From: Marinobacter salarius
GTDB lineage: Bacteria > Pseudomonadota > Gammaproteobacteria > Pseudomonadales > Oleiphilaceae
Assembly: GCF_032922745.1 (NCBI RefSeq)
Contig: NZ_CP136693.1
Span: forward strand, 930,001-994,000
Reading direction: 5' to 3'
DNA length: 64,000 bases
Below are positions 8,705-17,094 of this stretch, piece by piece. The first letter of the stretch is position 1, and every line of letters starts with the position of its first letter. Made by a program: the position numbers and the translations under genes. Under the pieces are notes generated by a model. It searched no databases and had not been told where the DNA came from. It saw only the letters and a program-made list of their open reading frames with translations.

Positions 8705-9666
8705 TGTTGGGAGATCGTGCCGAACTAACGTCGTTCGGCAGGCAGGAGTTCCTGGCTTTTGGCCGCGAGTACGGAATCAGCTACCGCTTCCCCGGCGTCG
8801 ACGGCCATGACGCCCCCGATGACGATTCAACCATCGCCCGGGGGTGGATTGATGAAACCCCGCTACCGTCGGGGTTTCGCTTCACTCATTCCGACCTGAC
8901 GATCTCCCACAGCTACGAATCGGTGTCGCTGGGCCATGCGCCCCTGTTGATGGTGATCGTGCTCGAAGGACGCATCCGCCTGTCGGTTGGTGCGGTCGAG
9001 CGGGAGCTTGGGAGTGGCATGGCTGCCAGCCTGCAATTACGACCGGAATATGCACTGGCAGCCTATCAGCCTGCTGGTCAACGTTTGAAAACCATTGTGT
9101 TGGCTTTTGATCCCGGTGGCCCGTTGCCGGCGCAGACCGAACAGGGGTCACTGCGAGCCCTGCTCAGGGGGGTGCAGGACCCAGTGGTGCTGTGGGACGT
9201 TCCACCGGTTCTCATGACGGCTCTTGAGCAACCCCTTGGCGTCGGGCTGCCTGAGCTTCAGAAAACACTGGTGCTGGAAGGTCTGGCTCTGCAGTTGGTG
9301 GGTTATGGTCTTCCGGAGCCGGTGCCAGCGATTGAACGGAAAAGTCGCGCGTCCACCCAGGAACACCAGCGCCTGGAGGCCATTCGTCAGCTGATGGCAT
9401 TTGCCCCGACGGACAATTACTCCCTGACGGATCTCGCCAGCCGTGCCGCAATGAGTCCCAGCAGTTTGCGTAGTAAATTCCGTGCGACCTACGGATTGTC
9501 GGTGTTCGGTTATCTGCGGAAGTGCCGGTTGAACCTGGCCTGGCATTACCTGGAGCAGGGATACTCCGTTCAGCAGGCTGCCCACCGGTCCGGCTATCGA
9601 CATGCCACTAACTTTGCGACCGCGTTCCGGCGCCAGTTCGGTGTTTCTCCCAAAACCGTCGTTTGA
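8704..9666 (+). CDS. AraC-family transcriptional regulator (PchR-like)
   Basis: Regulator of 320 residues with an N-terminal ligand domain and a C-terminal AraC double helix-turn-helix. The latter starts about residue 228 (LTDLASRAAMSPSSLRSKFRATYG) and ends with the second helix in GYRHATNFATAFRRQFGVSP. Domain layout and the adjacent TonB receptor recall PchR, which couples ferric-siderophore sensing to receptor expression. GTG start overlaps the dadA-like stop by one base (TAGTG), so it is probably translated from the glycine-riboswitch transcript. The link between glycine and siderophore uptake is inference. Confidence 0.88.
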   Translation: MLGDRAELTSFGRQEFLAFGREYGISYRFPGVDGHDAPDDDSTIARGWIDETPLPSGFRFTHSDLTISHSYESVSLGHAPLLMVIVLEGRIRLSVGAVERELGSGMAASLQLRPEYALAAYQPAGQRLKTIVLAFDPGGPLPAQTEQGSLRALLRGVQDPVVLWDVPPVLMTALEQPLGVGLPELQKTLVLEGLALQLVGYGLPEPVPAIERKSRASTQEHQRLEAIRQLMAFAPTDNYSLTDLASRAAMSPSSLRSKFRATYGLSVFGYLRKCRLNLAWHYLEQGYSVQQAAHRSGYRHATNFATAFRRQFGVSPKTVV

Positions 9667-9731
9667 ATCACGGTATTTATCATTCCGCATATAAATTCTG
9701 GCACTTGGCATATCTAATGCTGGATCTAAAA

Positions 9732-9750
9732 GCGAATAATTCGCATTAAA
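9732..9750 (+). promoter_or_regulatory. Candidate Fur box upstream of siderophore receptor
   Basis: A 19-base stretch beginning GCGAATAATTCGC matches the Fur consensus at 11 of 19 positions by eye. It contains a perfect 6-1-6 inverted repeat GCGAAT-A-ATTCGC. It lies 28 bases upstream of the receptor start codon, where iron repression would be expected. Confidence 0.5.
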
Positions 9751-9777
9751 TTATCGTTAGACCCAAGTGAGGTTTTC

Positions 9778-11880
9778 ATGTTCCGACATTCCCGTTTGTC
9801 ATTTGCGGTTGCCATGGCCCTTGTCGGTGTCACCGGCGCGCCATTAGCCGTTGCCCAGGAACAGGGCGAACCGAAAATGCTGGATGCGCTAAACGTAACA
9901 GCGACCCGCAGCGCCACGAAAACCGATACCCCGGTGATTGAAACCCCGCAATCAGTATCTGTTGTCAGCCGCGAAGACTGGGAAGAAAAAGGCGCCCGTA
10001 CGGTGCAGCGCGCCGCCAGCTATACCCCGGGTGTGGGTACGAACCAGGTGGGGTCTTCCAACCGCTACGATTATCTGATTCTCCGCGGTTTTTCCGATGG
10101 CAGTATCAATAACACCTATCTGGATGGCCTGCGGGTAATGAACGACGGTGGCTCCTACAGCTCCTTTGCCATTGATCCCTGGTTTCTTGAGCGTATTGAG
10201 ATTGTTAAAGGCCCGACCTCCGTTCTCTACGGCCAGGGCTCCCCTGGTGGGATTGTTGCCCTGACCAGCAAGCGTCCGGAGTTCCGGGATGGGGGTGAAA
10301 TCCGTGTCTCGCTCGGCAACAACGCCCAGCGCAGCTTTGCCTTTGATGTCACCGGTCCGGTGGATGATGAGCAACGGGTTGCCTATCGTGTGACCGGCAT
10401 TGCTTCCGCTGCTGACGCGCAACAGGACCACGTGGAACTGGACCGTCGCGCCATTGCCCCGTCGCTGACCTGGGACATGACCGACGAGACCAGCGTGACT
10501 CTGCTGGCCTACCTTCAACGTGATCCGGAAGGTGGCTACCACAGCGGTTTGCCGTACGAGGGCACGGTGGAGTCCCGCGACGGCCAGAAAATCGACAACA
10601 CCTTTTTTGAGGGCGAACCGGACTACGACCTTTTCCGGCGCGACATGACCATGGTGGGATACGATCTGGAGCATCGAATCAATCGTAACTGGTCCGCCTT
10701 GCAGAAAGCCCGTTACCTGGATTCGGACGTTGAGTTGAAACAGGTTTATGCCTACGGCTGGGCCTCGGCCACTGAGCTTAACCGCTACTACTCCGGTGGC
10801 GATGAGGATCTGCAGGCACTCACCGTTGATAACCAGATTCAGGGGGAATTGACGACTGGCGCGGTGGATCACACCGTATTGGTGGGGGTGGACTATCAGC
10901 AGCGTGAGAACGACGTGGTCTGGCCGTCGGGCGCCTTTCCGGCCATCGATGCCTTCAATCCTGAGTACGGGGCCGATCCCTCTGCCCTATACCCCCCGCA
11001 ACGCAATCTCCGTAAGCAGAAACAGACCGGGGTCTATCTGCAGGACCAGCTGGCCACCGGTGGCTGGCGGTTGACGTTGGGTGGCCGTTACGACTGGGTG
11101 GAGATCGAGAACACCAATCGTGACACCGGTGTAGTGACAGAGCTGGACGAAACCCAGTTCAGTGGCCGTGCCGGGCTGCTCTACCTGTTCGACAACGGCA
11201 TTGCACCCTACGTGTCCCACTCCACGTCGTTTTCGCCCAGCGCCTATACCGACGAGAACGGCGACCTGCTGGCCCCGAGTGAAGGCAAGCAGATAGAAAC
11301 CGGGCTTAGGTACCAGCCGGTGGGAACCACGGACCTGTATACGCTCTCTCTGTTCCGCATCAACCAGGAGAATCTGGCCACCAAGCAGCCACAGGAGTCC
11401 TTCTACCGCAGCATCGGTGAAATTGAGTCCCAGGGTGTGGAGCTGGAAGCCAAGGCGCAGCTGACGGAGAACCTGAATGTCCAGGCCGGATATGCGTTCA
11501 CGGACGTCACCTTTGAGAAGTCCGAGGCCTATCGCGAGGGCAATGCCGCCAGCCAGGTGCCGGAACACCAGCTGACCCTGTGGGCCGGTTACCGGTTCAC
11601 GCAGGGAGTCCTTAACGGGGCAAACGCGGGATTGGGTGTCCGTCACAACGCGGACATCTACGCCGATGATGCCAACACCAAAAAGGTGCCGGACTACACC
11701 CTGGTGGATCTGGCCTTGGGCTACGATTTCAGCAAGCTCGGCCTGGAAGGCGTTTCTACCCGGCTGAACGTGAACAATCTGCTGGACAAGGAATACGTGG
11801 CGTCCTGCTACAACAGTCTGGACTTCTGTTACTTCGGGGCAGAACGTAACGTTACGGCGTCGGTTTCCTATCGGTTCTGA
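9778..11880 (+). CDS. TonB-dependent siderophore receptor (FhuA/FpvA type)
   Basis: Outer-membrane receptor of 700 residues importing a ferric siderophore with TonB energy. A signal peptide (residues 1-26, ending PLAVAQ) is followed by the TonB-box area. The plug domain follows with PQSVSVVSREDWEEKGARTV, LRGF, and IEIVKGPTSVLYGQGSPGGIV, and then a 22-strand barrel ending in NVNNLLDKEYVASCYN and a terminal YRF. Two Cys near the end (ASCYN, DFCYF) may form a loop disulphide. The ligand is unknown. Upstream AraC regulator and Fur-like box indicate iron regulation. Its 3' end overlaps the badR stop region by 13 bp, tail to tail. Confidence 0.95.
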   Translation: MFRHSRLSFAVAMALVGVTGAPLAVAQEQGEPKMLDALNVTATRSATKTDTPVIETPQSVSVVSREDWEEKGARTVQRAASYTPGVGTNQVGSSNRYDYLILRGFSDGSINNTYLDGLRVMNDGGSYSSFAIDPWFLERIEIVKGPTSVLYGQGSPGGIVALTSKRPEFRDGGEIRVSLGNNAQRSFAFDVTGPVDDEQRVAYRVTGIASAADAQQDHVELDRRAIAPSLTWDMTDETSVTLLAYLQRDPEGGYHSGLPYEGTVESRDGQKIDNTFFEGEPDYDLFRRDMTMVGYDLEHRINRNWSALQKARYLDSDVELKQVYAYGWASATELNRYYSGGDEDLQALTVDNQIQGELTTGAVDHTVLVGVDYQQRENDVVWPSGAFPAIDAFNPEYGADPSALYPPQRNLRKQKQTGVYLQDQLATGGWRLTLGGRYDWVEIENTNRDTGVVTELDETQFSGRAGLLYLFDNGIAPYVSHSTSFSPSAYTDENGDLLAPSEGKQIETGLRYQPVGTTDLYTLSLFRINQENLATKQPQESFYRSIGEIESQGVELEAKAQLTENLNVQAGYAFTDVTFEKSEAYREGNAASQVPEHQLTLWAGYRFTQGVLNGANAGLGVRHNADIYADDANTKKVPDYTLVDLALGYDFSKLGLEGVSTRLNVNNLLDKEYVASCYNSLDFCYFGAERNVTASVSYRF

Positions 11881-12374
11881 TCGGCGGGTTTGGCCGACTC
11901 GGTAGCGTCGGGCAGATCCTCGGGGGATAACGATATGGTGGTCATGCCCTGCTGCAGTTTATTCAGCAGATGCAGCAGGCTGACCCCGTCGTCAAAACTG
12001 GTTCCATCCAGGGCTTGCTGGTAAAACTCCTGAATTGTGTCCTGCAGGTTGTTCCAGAATACCCGCCCTGTATCCGTCAGTATGACCAGTCGGGCACGAC
12101 GATCCTGGGGGTCAGGAACACGCACCACATGCCCATCGCGCTCCATGCGTTTGAGTACGCCATCCAGGTTCTGGCGACTGACATAGAGGTACTCCTTGAG
12201 CTGATTGAACGATGTACCGTCTTCAAACCCGTCCCGTGACAGGGCTCCAAGCACCGCCCACTGAACGGCGCTGATGCCCATTTCATTCTGAACCTGTCGC
12301 TGGAGGATGTTTCCCGTCTGAAACAGACGGAAAAACAGCCGATTCGGAATGCCTTCGGATTCGTTAACGATCAT
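11868..12374 (-). CDS. badR: MarR-family regulator of alicyclic acid degradation
   Basis: MarR winged-helix protein of 168 residues with FNQLKEYLYVSRQNLDGVLKRMERDGHVVRV and the wing signature DPQDRRARLVILT. In Rhodopseudomonas palustris, BadR represses the cyclohexanecarboxylate genes and is encoded beside aliB, exactly as here, so I assign the same role; the effector there is 2-ketocyclohexane-1-carboxyl-CoA. An in-frame ATG at 12425 overlaps the aliB stop, but ATG 12374 has AGGAG 5 bases upstream and is preferred. It is the last gene of the minus-strand operon. Confidence 0.85.
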   Translation of the reverse strand: MIVNESEGIPNRLFFRLFQTGNILQRQVQNEMGISAVQWAVLGALSRDGFEDGTSFNQLKEYLYVSRQNLDGVLKRMERDGHVVRVPDPQDRRARLVILTDTGRVFWNNLQDTIQEFYQQALDGTSFDDGVSLLHLLNKLQQGMTTISLSPEDLPDATESAKPADQNR

Positions 12375-12421
12375 CAGTGCTCCTGTATCTGCACCCCGAA
12401 CCGTAGAGGAAAGAGGGCGCA

Positions 12422-13561
12422 TCACTCCGGTAGGTACTCGCGTGTGATGATATTCTTCATGATCTGTGCAGTGCCGTCACCTATTTGCAGGCCCAGAACG
12501 TCGCGCAACCGCTGGGCGAAGGGTAAGTCCTCGCCGTAGCCGGTGTGACCATGAGCGAGCAGACACTGTTTCACCACATCAAACGCCAGTTTTGGCCCCC
12601 ACCATTTATTCATCGCCGCTTCGGCATTGTGGGGCAGGTTGTTATCCTTTAGCCAGAGGGCATGGTAGCACTGAAGGCGGGCGGCATGAACGTAAGTCTG
12701 GTATTCCGACAATGGGTGAGTCAGGCCCTGAAAGGCCGACAGGTTCTGGCCAAAAGCGGTACGTTCTGTCAGCCACTGCCAGGTTTCATTCAGTGACTGC
12801 TGGGCAACCGCCAGACATTGCAGGCCGATCAGTGCGCGGCTGTAATCAAACCCCTGCATGACCTGTTTAAAGCCCTTGCCTTCGTCGCCCATCATGTTAT
12901 GGGCAGGAACTTCCACGTTGTCGAAGAAGATGGAACCGCGGCCGATGGCGCGCTGGCCGTTGTCTTCAAAGCGCGTTGTGGAAATGCCCGGACTGTCCAT
13001 CGGCACCAGAAACGCGCTGATGCCGGAGGCCCGTTGCTCAACACTACCGGTGCGGGCGAACACCACCGCGACGTCGGATTGGTCTGCCATGGAAATCGAC
13101 GTCTTTTCGCCGTTGAGTACGTAGACATCGCCCTTCTTCTCCGCCTTCAGTCGCAGATTGGCGGCATCGGAACCGCCATGGGGTTCGGTCAGGGCGATAC
13201 AGGCTACTTTCTGGCCGGAGGTCATACCGGCAAGCCACTCTGTTGCCAGGTCCGGCGCGGCGTGGCTGGCGATGATCTGGCCATTCAGTGAGGTGAGCAA
13301 CGGGATATAGCCCACGTTGAAATCGCCTTTGGCAATTTCTTCGATGATCAGGCCACTGGTCACGCAGTCCAGGCCGCTGCCACCGAACGCTTCCGGTAAC
13401 TCGCCGCCGAGCAGGCCCATGTCACCCATCTGCTGGATCACCGAGCGCTCGATTACGCCCTCCTGATCGCGTTTGCGGTAGCCCGGAGCCAAAACATCAG
13501 CACTGAACCGGGCAACGTTCTCACGGATGGCGTTTTGTTCTTCGTTGAATGCGAAATTCAT
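12422..13561 (-). CDS. aliB: Cyclohexanecarboxyl-CoA dehydrogenase
   Basis: Acyl-CoA dehydrogenase of 379 residues that introduces the first double bond, giving cyclohex-1-ene-1-carboxyl-CoA. The flavin-fold motifs ACIALTEPHGGSDAANL and the C-terminal GDGTAQIMKNIITRE are visible. The residue at the position of the catalytic Glu of medium-chain enzymes (YEGT) is Asp362 here (GDGT), an unusual substitution that fits specialised alicyclic substrates. Gene order badR-aliB-badI-badH-aliA repeats the known alicyclic-acid cluster. Electron transfer would need ETF encoded elsewhere. Confidence 0.88.
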   Translation of the reverse strand: MNFAFNEEQNAIRENVARFSADVLAPGYRKRDQEGVIERSVIQQMGDMGLLGGELPEAFGGSGLDCVTSGLIIEEIAKGDFNVGYIPLLTSLNGQIIASHAAPDLATEWLAGMTSGQKVACIALTEPHGGSDAANLRLKAEKKGDVYVLNGEKTSISMADQSDVAVVFARTGSVEQRASGISAFLVPMDSPGISTTRFEDNGQRAIGRGSIFFDNVEVPAHNMMGDEGKGFKQVMQGFDYSRALIGLQCLAVAQQSLNETWQWLTERTAFGQNLSAFQGLTHPLSEYQTYVHAARLQCYHALWLKDNNLPHNAEAAMNKWWGPKLAFDVVKQCLLAHGHTGYGEDLPFAQRLRDVLGLQIGDGTAQIMKNIITREYLPE

Positions 13562-13617
13562 GGTGTTCTCCGAGCGTTGTTTGCTGCCCGGTGGTTTCTC
13601 GCCACCGGGCGAGTCGG

Positions 13618-14400
13618 TTATTTCTGGTATTTACGGAAGTCCGGTTTGCGCTTTTCCTTGAAGGCGTTAACCCCTTCCTGGGATTCCTCGGTGTTGTAGT
13701 AGAGGCTCAGGGCCTGCATGCCGAGGGCGCCGATACCGGCAATATTGTCGCTGTCGGCGTTGAATGAACGCTTGGCAATCGTCAGCGCGGTCGGGCTCTT
13801 TCCGAGAATTTCGTCACACCAGCTGCGCACTTCGTCATCCAGTTGCTCGGGCGGGACCACAGCATTTACCAGCCCCCACTCCTGAGCCTGTTGCGCACTG
13901 TATTTACGGCACAGGTACCAAATTTCACGGGCGCGTTTCTCACCCACCACCCGTGAGAGGTAGGCGGTGCCGAACCCGGGGTCTACGGAGCCCACTTTCG
14001 GGCCCACCTGTCCGAAAATCGCCGTTTCCGAGGCAATGCTCAGGTCGCAGACCACATGAAGCACATGGCCGCCGCCAATGGCAAAGCCGTTGACCCGGGC
14101 GATAACTGGCTTGGGTACTTCCCGGATCAGGCGTTGCAGCTCTTCCACCGGCAGGCCGATCAGGCCGCGGCCGTCGTACTGTCCTTCATGGGCGCCTTGA
14201 TCACCGCCGGTACAAAAGGCCTTGTCGCCGGCGCCGGTGAGCACGATAACGCCGATGTCTTTGTTCCAGCCGGCGGTATGGAAAGCGTCCAGCAGTTCCA
14301 TACAGGTCTGGCCGCGGAAGGCGTTGTACCGGTCAGGACGGTTGATGGTAATGGTGGCAACGCCGTCGGTTTCGTCGTAGAGGATGTCTTCGTAAGTCAT
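13618..14400 (-). CDS. badI: 2-ketocyclohexanecarboxyl-CoA hydrolase
   Basis: Crotonase-fold, MenB-related enzyme of 260 residues that hydrolytically opens the ring of 2-ketocyclohexane-1-carboxyl-CoA to pimeloyl-CoA. Strong resemblance to the R. palustris protein is visible in GDKAFCTGGDQGAHEGQYDGRG, the segment FGQVGPKVGSVDPGFGTAYL, and the C-terminal EKRKPDFRKYQK. It differs from ordinary enoyl-CoA hydratases, which lack the DQ.H..YDGRG segment. Encoded between the dehydrogenases AliB and BadH, which supply its substrate. Confidence 0.93.
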   Translation of the reverse strand: MTYEDILYDETDGVATITINRPDRYNAFRGQTCMELLDAFHTAGWNKDIGVIVLTGAGDKAFCTGGDQGAHEGQYDGRGLIGLPVEELQRLIREVPKPVIARVNGFAIGGGHVLHVVCDLSIASETAIFGQVGPKVGSVDPGFGTAYLSRVVGEKRAREIWYLCRKYSAQQAQEWGLVNAVVPPEQLDDEVRSWCDEILGKSPTALTIAKRSFNADSDNIAGIGALGMQALSLYYNTEESQEGVNAFKEKRKPDFRKYQK

Positions 14401-14432
14401 GATGCGTTCTCCAATGTTGTGCGATCAGTCGC

Positions 14433-15200
14433 TTAGCCGGCCATGGTCAGGCCGCCGGATACGCTGATCACCTGTCCGGTAATAAAGTTGGCGTCATCGC
14501 TGGCAAGCAGGGCGACGATGCCTGGGTAGTCGTCCGGCTGGGCCAGACGCTTCATGGGCACGGCGTTACGGAAGGCTTCCAGCAGCTTTTCCGGGTTGCT
14601 GGAGGTTTCCGCCACGCCCTTGAGAAGTGCGGTATCCGTCGGTCCCGGGCAAACCACATTCAGGCACACGTTCTTGGTTGCCAGTTCACGGGCAACGGTC
14701 TTGCTGAAACCCACCAGGCCAGCCTTGCAGGCGGCGTAGACAGATTCTCCGGAGGAGCCGACGCGGGCAGCATCCGAGGCGACGTTGATGACCTTACCGC
14801 CACCGGCGGCGACCATCTTGGGCAGCACCACATGGTGCATATTCAGTGCACCGGTGAGGTTGACCGCGATTAACTGGTCCCAGAGCTTGGGTTCGGTTTT
14901 CAGAAATGGCATGAAGCGGTCGAAGCCGGCGTTGTTCACCAGCACCGTTGGCACCCCCAAATCGCCTTCGATGGCCTCGACGGTGCTGATAATGGCGGCG
15001 TAATCGGTAATATCCGCTGCGTAGGCCTTGGCCTTGCCACCGGCTTCGTTGATCAGATCCACAGTGGCCTGGGCGGCGGCTTCATCGCGGTCGAGCACAG
15101 CCACCAGGCTGCCTTCCTCGGCAAAGCGCAGTGAGACCGCGCGACCGATACCGCCCCCACCACCGGTGATAATGACGGTTTTTCCGTTGAGACCTTTCAT
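14433..15200 (-). CDS. badH: 2-hydroxycyclohexanecarboxyl-CoA dehydrogenase (SDR)
   Basis: Short-chain dehydrogenase of 255 residues oxidising the 2-hydroxy to the 2-keto ring acid with NAD+. The cofactor motif GGGGGIG (residues 13-19), NNAG (89-92) and the catalytic Ser142, Tyr155 and Lys159 (YAACK) are all visible. A longer in-frame opening reaches 15449, but it would run into aliA; ATG 15200 has AGGAG 7 bases upstream and matches the family start. Neighbours define the substrate better than the sequence alone, since SDRs are versatile. Confidence 0.92.
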   Translation of the reverse strand: MKGLNGKTVIITGGGGGIGRAVSLRFAEEGSLVAVLDRDEAAAQATVDLINEAGGKAKAYAADITDYAAIISTVEAIEGDLGVPTVLVNNAGFDRFMPFLKTEPKLWDQLIAVNLTGALNMHHVVLPKMVAAGGGKVINVASDAARVGSSGESVYAACKAGLVGFSKTVARELATKNVCLNVVCPGPTDTALLKGVAETSSNPEKLLEAFRNAVPMKRLAQPDDYPGIVALLASDDANFITGQVISVSGGLTMAG

Positions 15201-15235
15201 CGTTGTACTCCTGTTGCTGAGATAGATTGCCCGGG

Positions 15236-16900
15236 TCAGGCGCGCTTGGCCGGAGCGAGCCGGAGATCTTTCGCCTGCTCCCGGAGTTTGAACTTCTGGA
15301 TCTTGCCGGACGCCGTGCGGGGCATGGCCTCGATCACTTCCAGGTATTCCGGCAGGTAATTCTTGGAGAGCTGGTGCCTGAGCAGATGGTCTTTGACGTC
15401 GTCCAGGGTCAGGCCATTGGTAGTCTCGTCCAGTGTGATATAGGCGCACAGACGTTCACCAAGTCGGTCGTCCGGGCAGCCCACCAGTGCAACGTCAGCG
15501 ATACCGGGGATCTTGTAGAGCAGGTTCTCCACTTCCACCACCGGGATGTTTTCGCCGCCACGAATGACAACGTCTTTGGTCCGGCCAGTAATGCGGATAT
15601 AGCCGTTTTCATCCATGCGAGCGAGATCGCCGGTGCCGAACCAGCCGCCTTCGTCCACGCCGTACAGCTCGGGGCGCTTGAGATAGCCGACAAACAGGCT
15701 GGCGCCTCGAACCATCAGATTGCCTTCCTCTCCGGTGGCCAGACTGTTGCCCTTAAAGTCGGTCACCTTGACGTCCATGTAGGGCAGTGTCTTGCCGTCT
15801 GACTGACTGGCACGCTCGGCGGGGTCTTCGGGGCAAGTCATGGTTACAGCGCCGTTTTCGGTCATGCCCCAGGCGGACACGATCCTGGCCTTCAGGTTCT
15901 GGCCGGCCTGTTCCACCAGCGCGCTGGGAATCGGGGCGCCTGCAGAGACAAAAATACGCAGCGAATCCAGCTCGCCTTCGTGTTTTGGCGCGGTTTTCAC
16001 CAGATCGGCCAGAAACGGGGTTGCTGCCATGGTGAACGCCGGCTTCTCCGCCGCAATCACCTTGCAGACAAACTCGGCGTCCCAGATGTCCTGCAGGATC
16101 GCAGTAGTGCCCAGGTATACCGGCATCATGATGCCGTAGAGGAAACCGGTCTGGTGCGCCAGCGGTGACGCCATCAGCACCGTGTCGTCAGACGTCAGGT
16201 GCAAACGATCGGCGTACGGGCGGACGTTGGCGAACAGGGTGTTGGAGGTGTGCATAACCCCCTTGGGTTCGCCGGTGGTGCCTGAGGTGTACAGCACCTG
16301 AATGACATCATCGGCGGACGGCTTACGCTCCTCGAACACTGCTGCCGTGTCCACCTCCTGCTCCCAGGGCTTTTCGAGCAGCTGTTTTTCGAAACTGCGC
16401 TCGCCATCGCCGCCGATCACCAGCACGGTTTTCAGCTCAGGCAGATCACCGAGCAAGCCGTCGACCATGGCCTGGTAGTCGAAATTGCGGAACACCTTGG
16501 GGATGACCAGCAGCTTGGCTTCACCGTGCGCGAGCATGAAGCGGAGTTCGCGCTCACGGAAGATCGGCATCAGCGGGTTCAGCACAGCGCCTACACGCAT
16601 GCAGGCCAGGTGCAGAGCGATGGTTTGCCACCAGTTGGGCAACTGGCACGCCACAACATCTCCTGGCTTGATGTCCATACCAACCAATCCAGCGGCAATG
16701 CGGGTGACGTTGTTGTTCAGTTCCCGGTAGGTCAGCGCCGTGCGGGTGTCTTCGCTGACACGGTAGCCAACAATGGCTTCGCGGTCCGGCGTGGCGGCGA
16801 CGGCGTGGTCGAGATAGTCGGTAATGAGTGTGTCGTTCCAGGCACCGCTCTGAATCATGGCTGAGCGGCGTTCCGGTTGGGGAGTAATGCCTGTTTCCAT
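15236..16900 (-). CDS. aliA: Cyclohexanecarboxylate-CoA ligase
   Basis: AMP-forming acyl-CoA synthetase of 554 residues activating cyclohexanecarboxylate in the first step. The P-loop-like YTSGTTGEPKGVMHT, the GWFGTGDLARMDENGYIRITGR region and the C-terminal catalytic Lys in PRTASGKIQKFKL are present. The start at ATG 16900 is favoured by AGGTG 6 bases upstream; ATG 16918 is an alternative without a ribosome site. First gene of the minus-strand operon, divergent from badK. A general medium-chain fatty-acid ligase is the main alternative, but the context argues for AliA. Confidence 0.9.
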   Translation of the reverse strand: METGITPQPERRSAMIQSGAWNDTLITDYLDHAVAATPDREAIVGYRVSEDTRTALTYRELNNNVTRIAAGLVGMDIKPGDVVACQLPNWWQTIALHLACMRVGAVLNPLMPIFRERELRFMLAHGEAKLLVIPKVFRNFDYQAMVDGLLGDLPELKTVLVIGGDGERSFEKQLLEKPWEQEVDTAAVFEERKPSADDVIQVLYTSGTTGEPKGVMHTSNTLFANVRPYADRLHLTSDDTVLMASPLAHQTGFLYGIMMPVYLGTTAILQDIWDAEFVCKVIAAEKPAFTMAATPFLADLVKTAPKHEGELDSLRIFVSAGAPIPSALVEQAGQNLKARIVSAWGMTENGAVTMTCPEDPAERASQSDGKTLPYMDVKVTDFKGNSLATGEEGNLMVRGASLFVGYLKRPELYGVDEGGWFGTGDLARMDENGYIRITGRTKDVVIRGGENIPVVEVENLLYKIPGIADVALVGCPDDRLGERLCAYITLDETTNGLTLDDVKDHLLRHQLSKNYLPEYLEVIEAMPRTASGKIQKFKLREQAKDLRLAPAKRA

Positions 16901-17094
16901 TTGATTCACCTGTTGCATTGGTTTGTTGTTGTTGGCGGCCTGGTCAAAACGCAGGCCGTATCGTCTATTTCAAAATACGCCTGATCAAAATAATGTGTCA
17001 ATATGTTGCCTTAAAAAAATAACAGGTCTAGACTCGTGTGTAGTTTTTGTCAGCCTATGAGTGCATAAAAGCTAGATTTTTAGTGGAGATCGTT
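16901..17094. promoter_or_regulatory. Divergent aliA/badK control region with direct repeats
   Basis: Shared upstream region of the two alicyclic operons. It holds TCAAAATA at 16970-16977 and again at 16985-16992 (15 bp apart), plus a related TCAAAAC at 16944-16950. The regular spacing on a single face suggests protein binding, with BadR the obvious candidate, but no palindrome typical of MarR proteins is seen. Confidence 0.35.
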
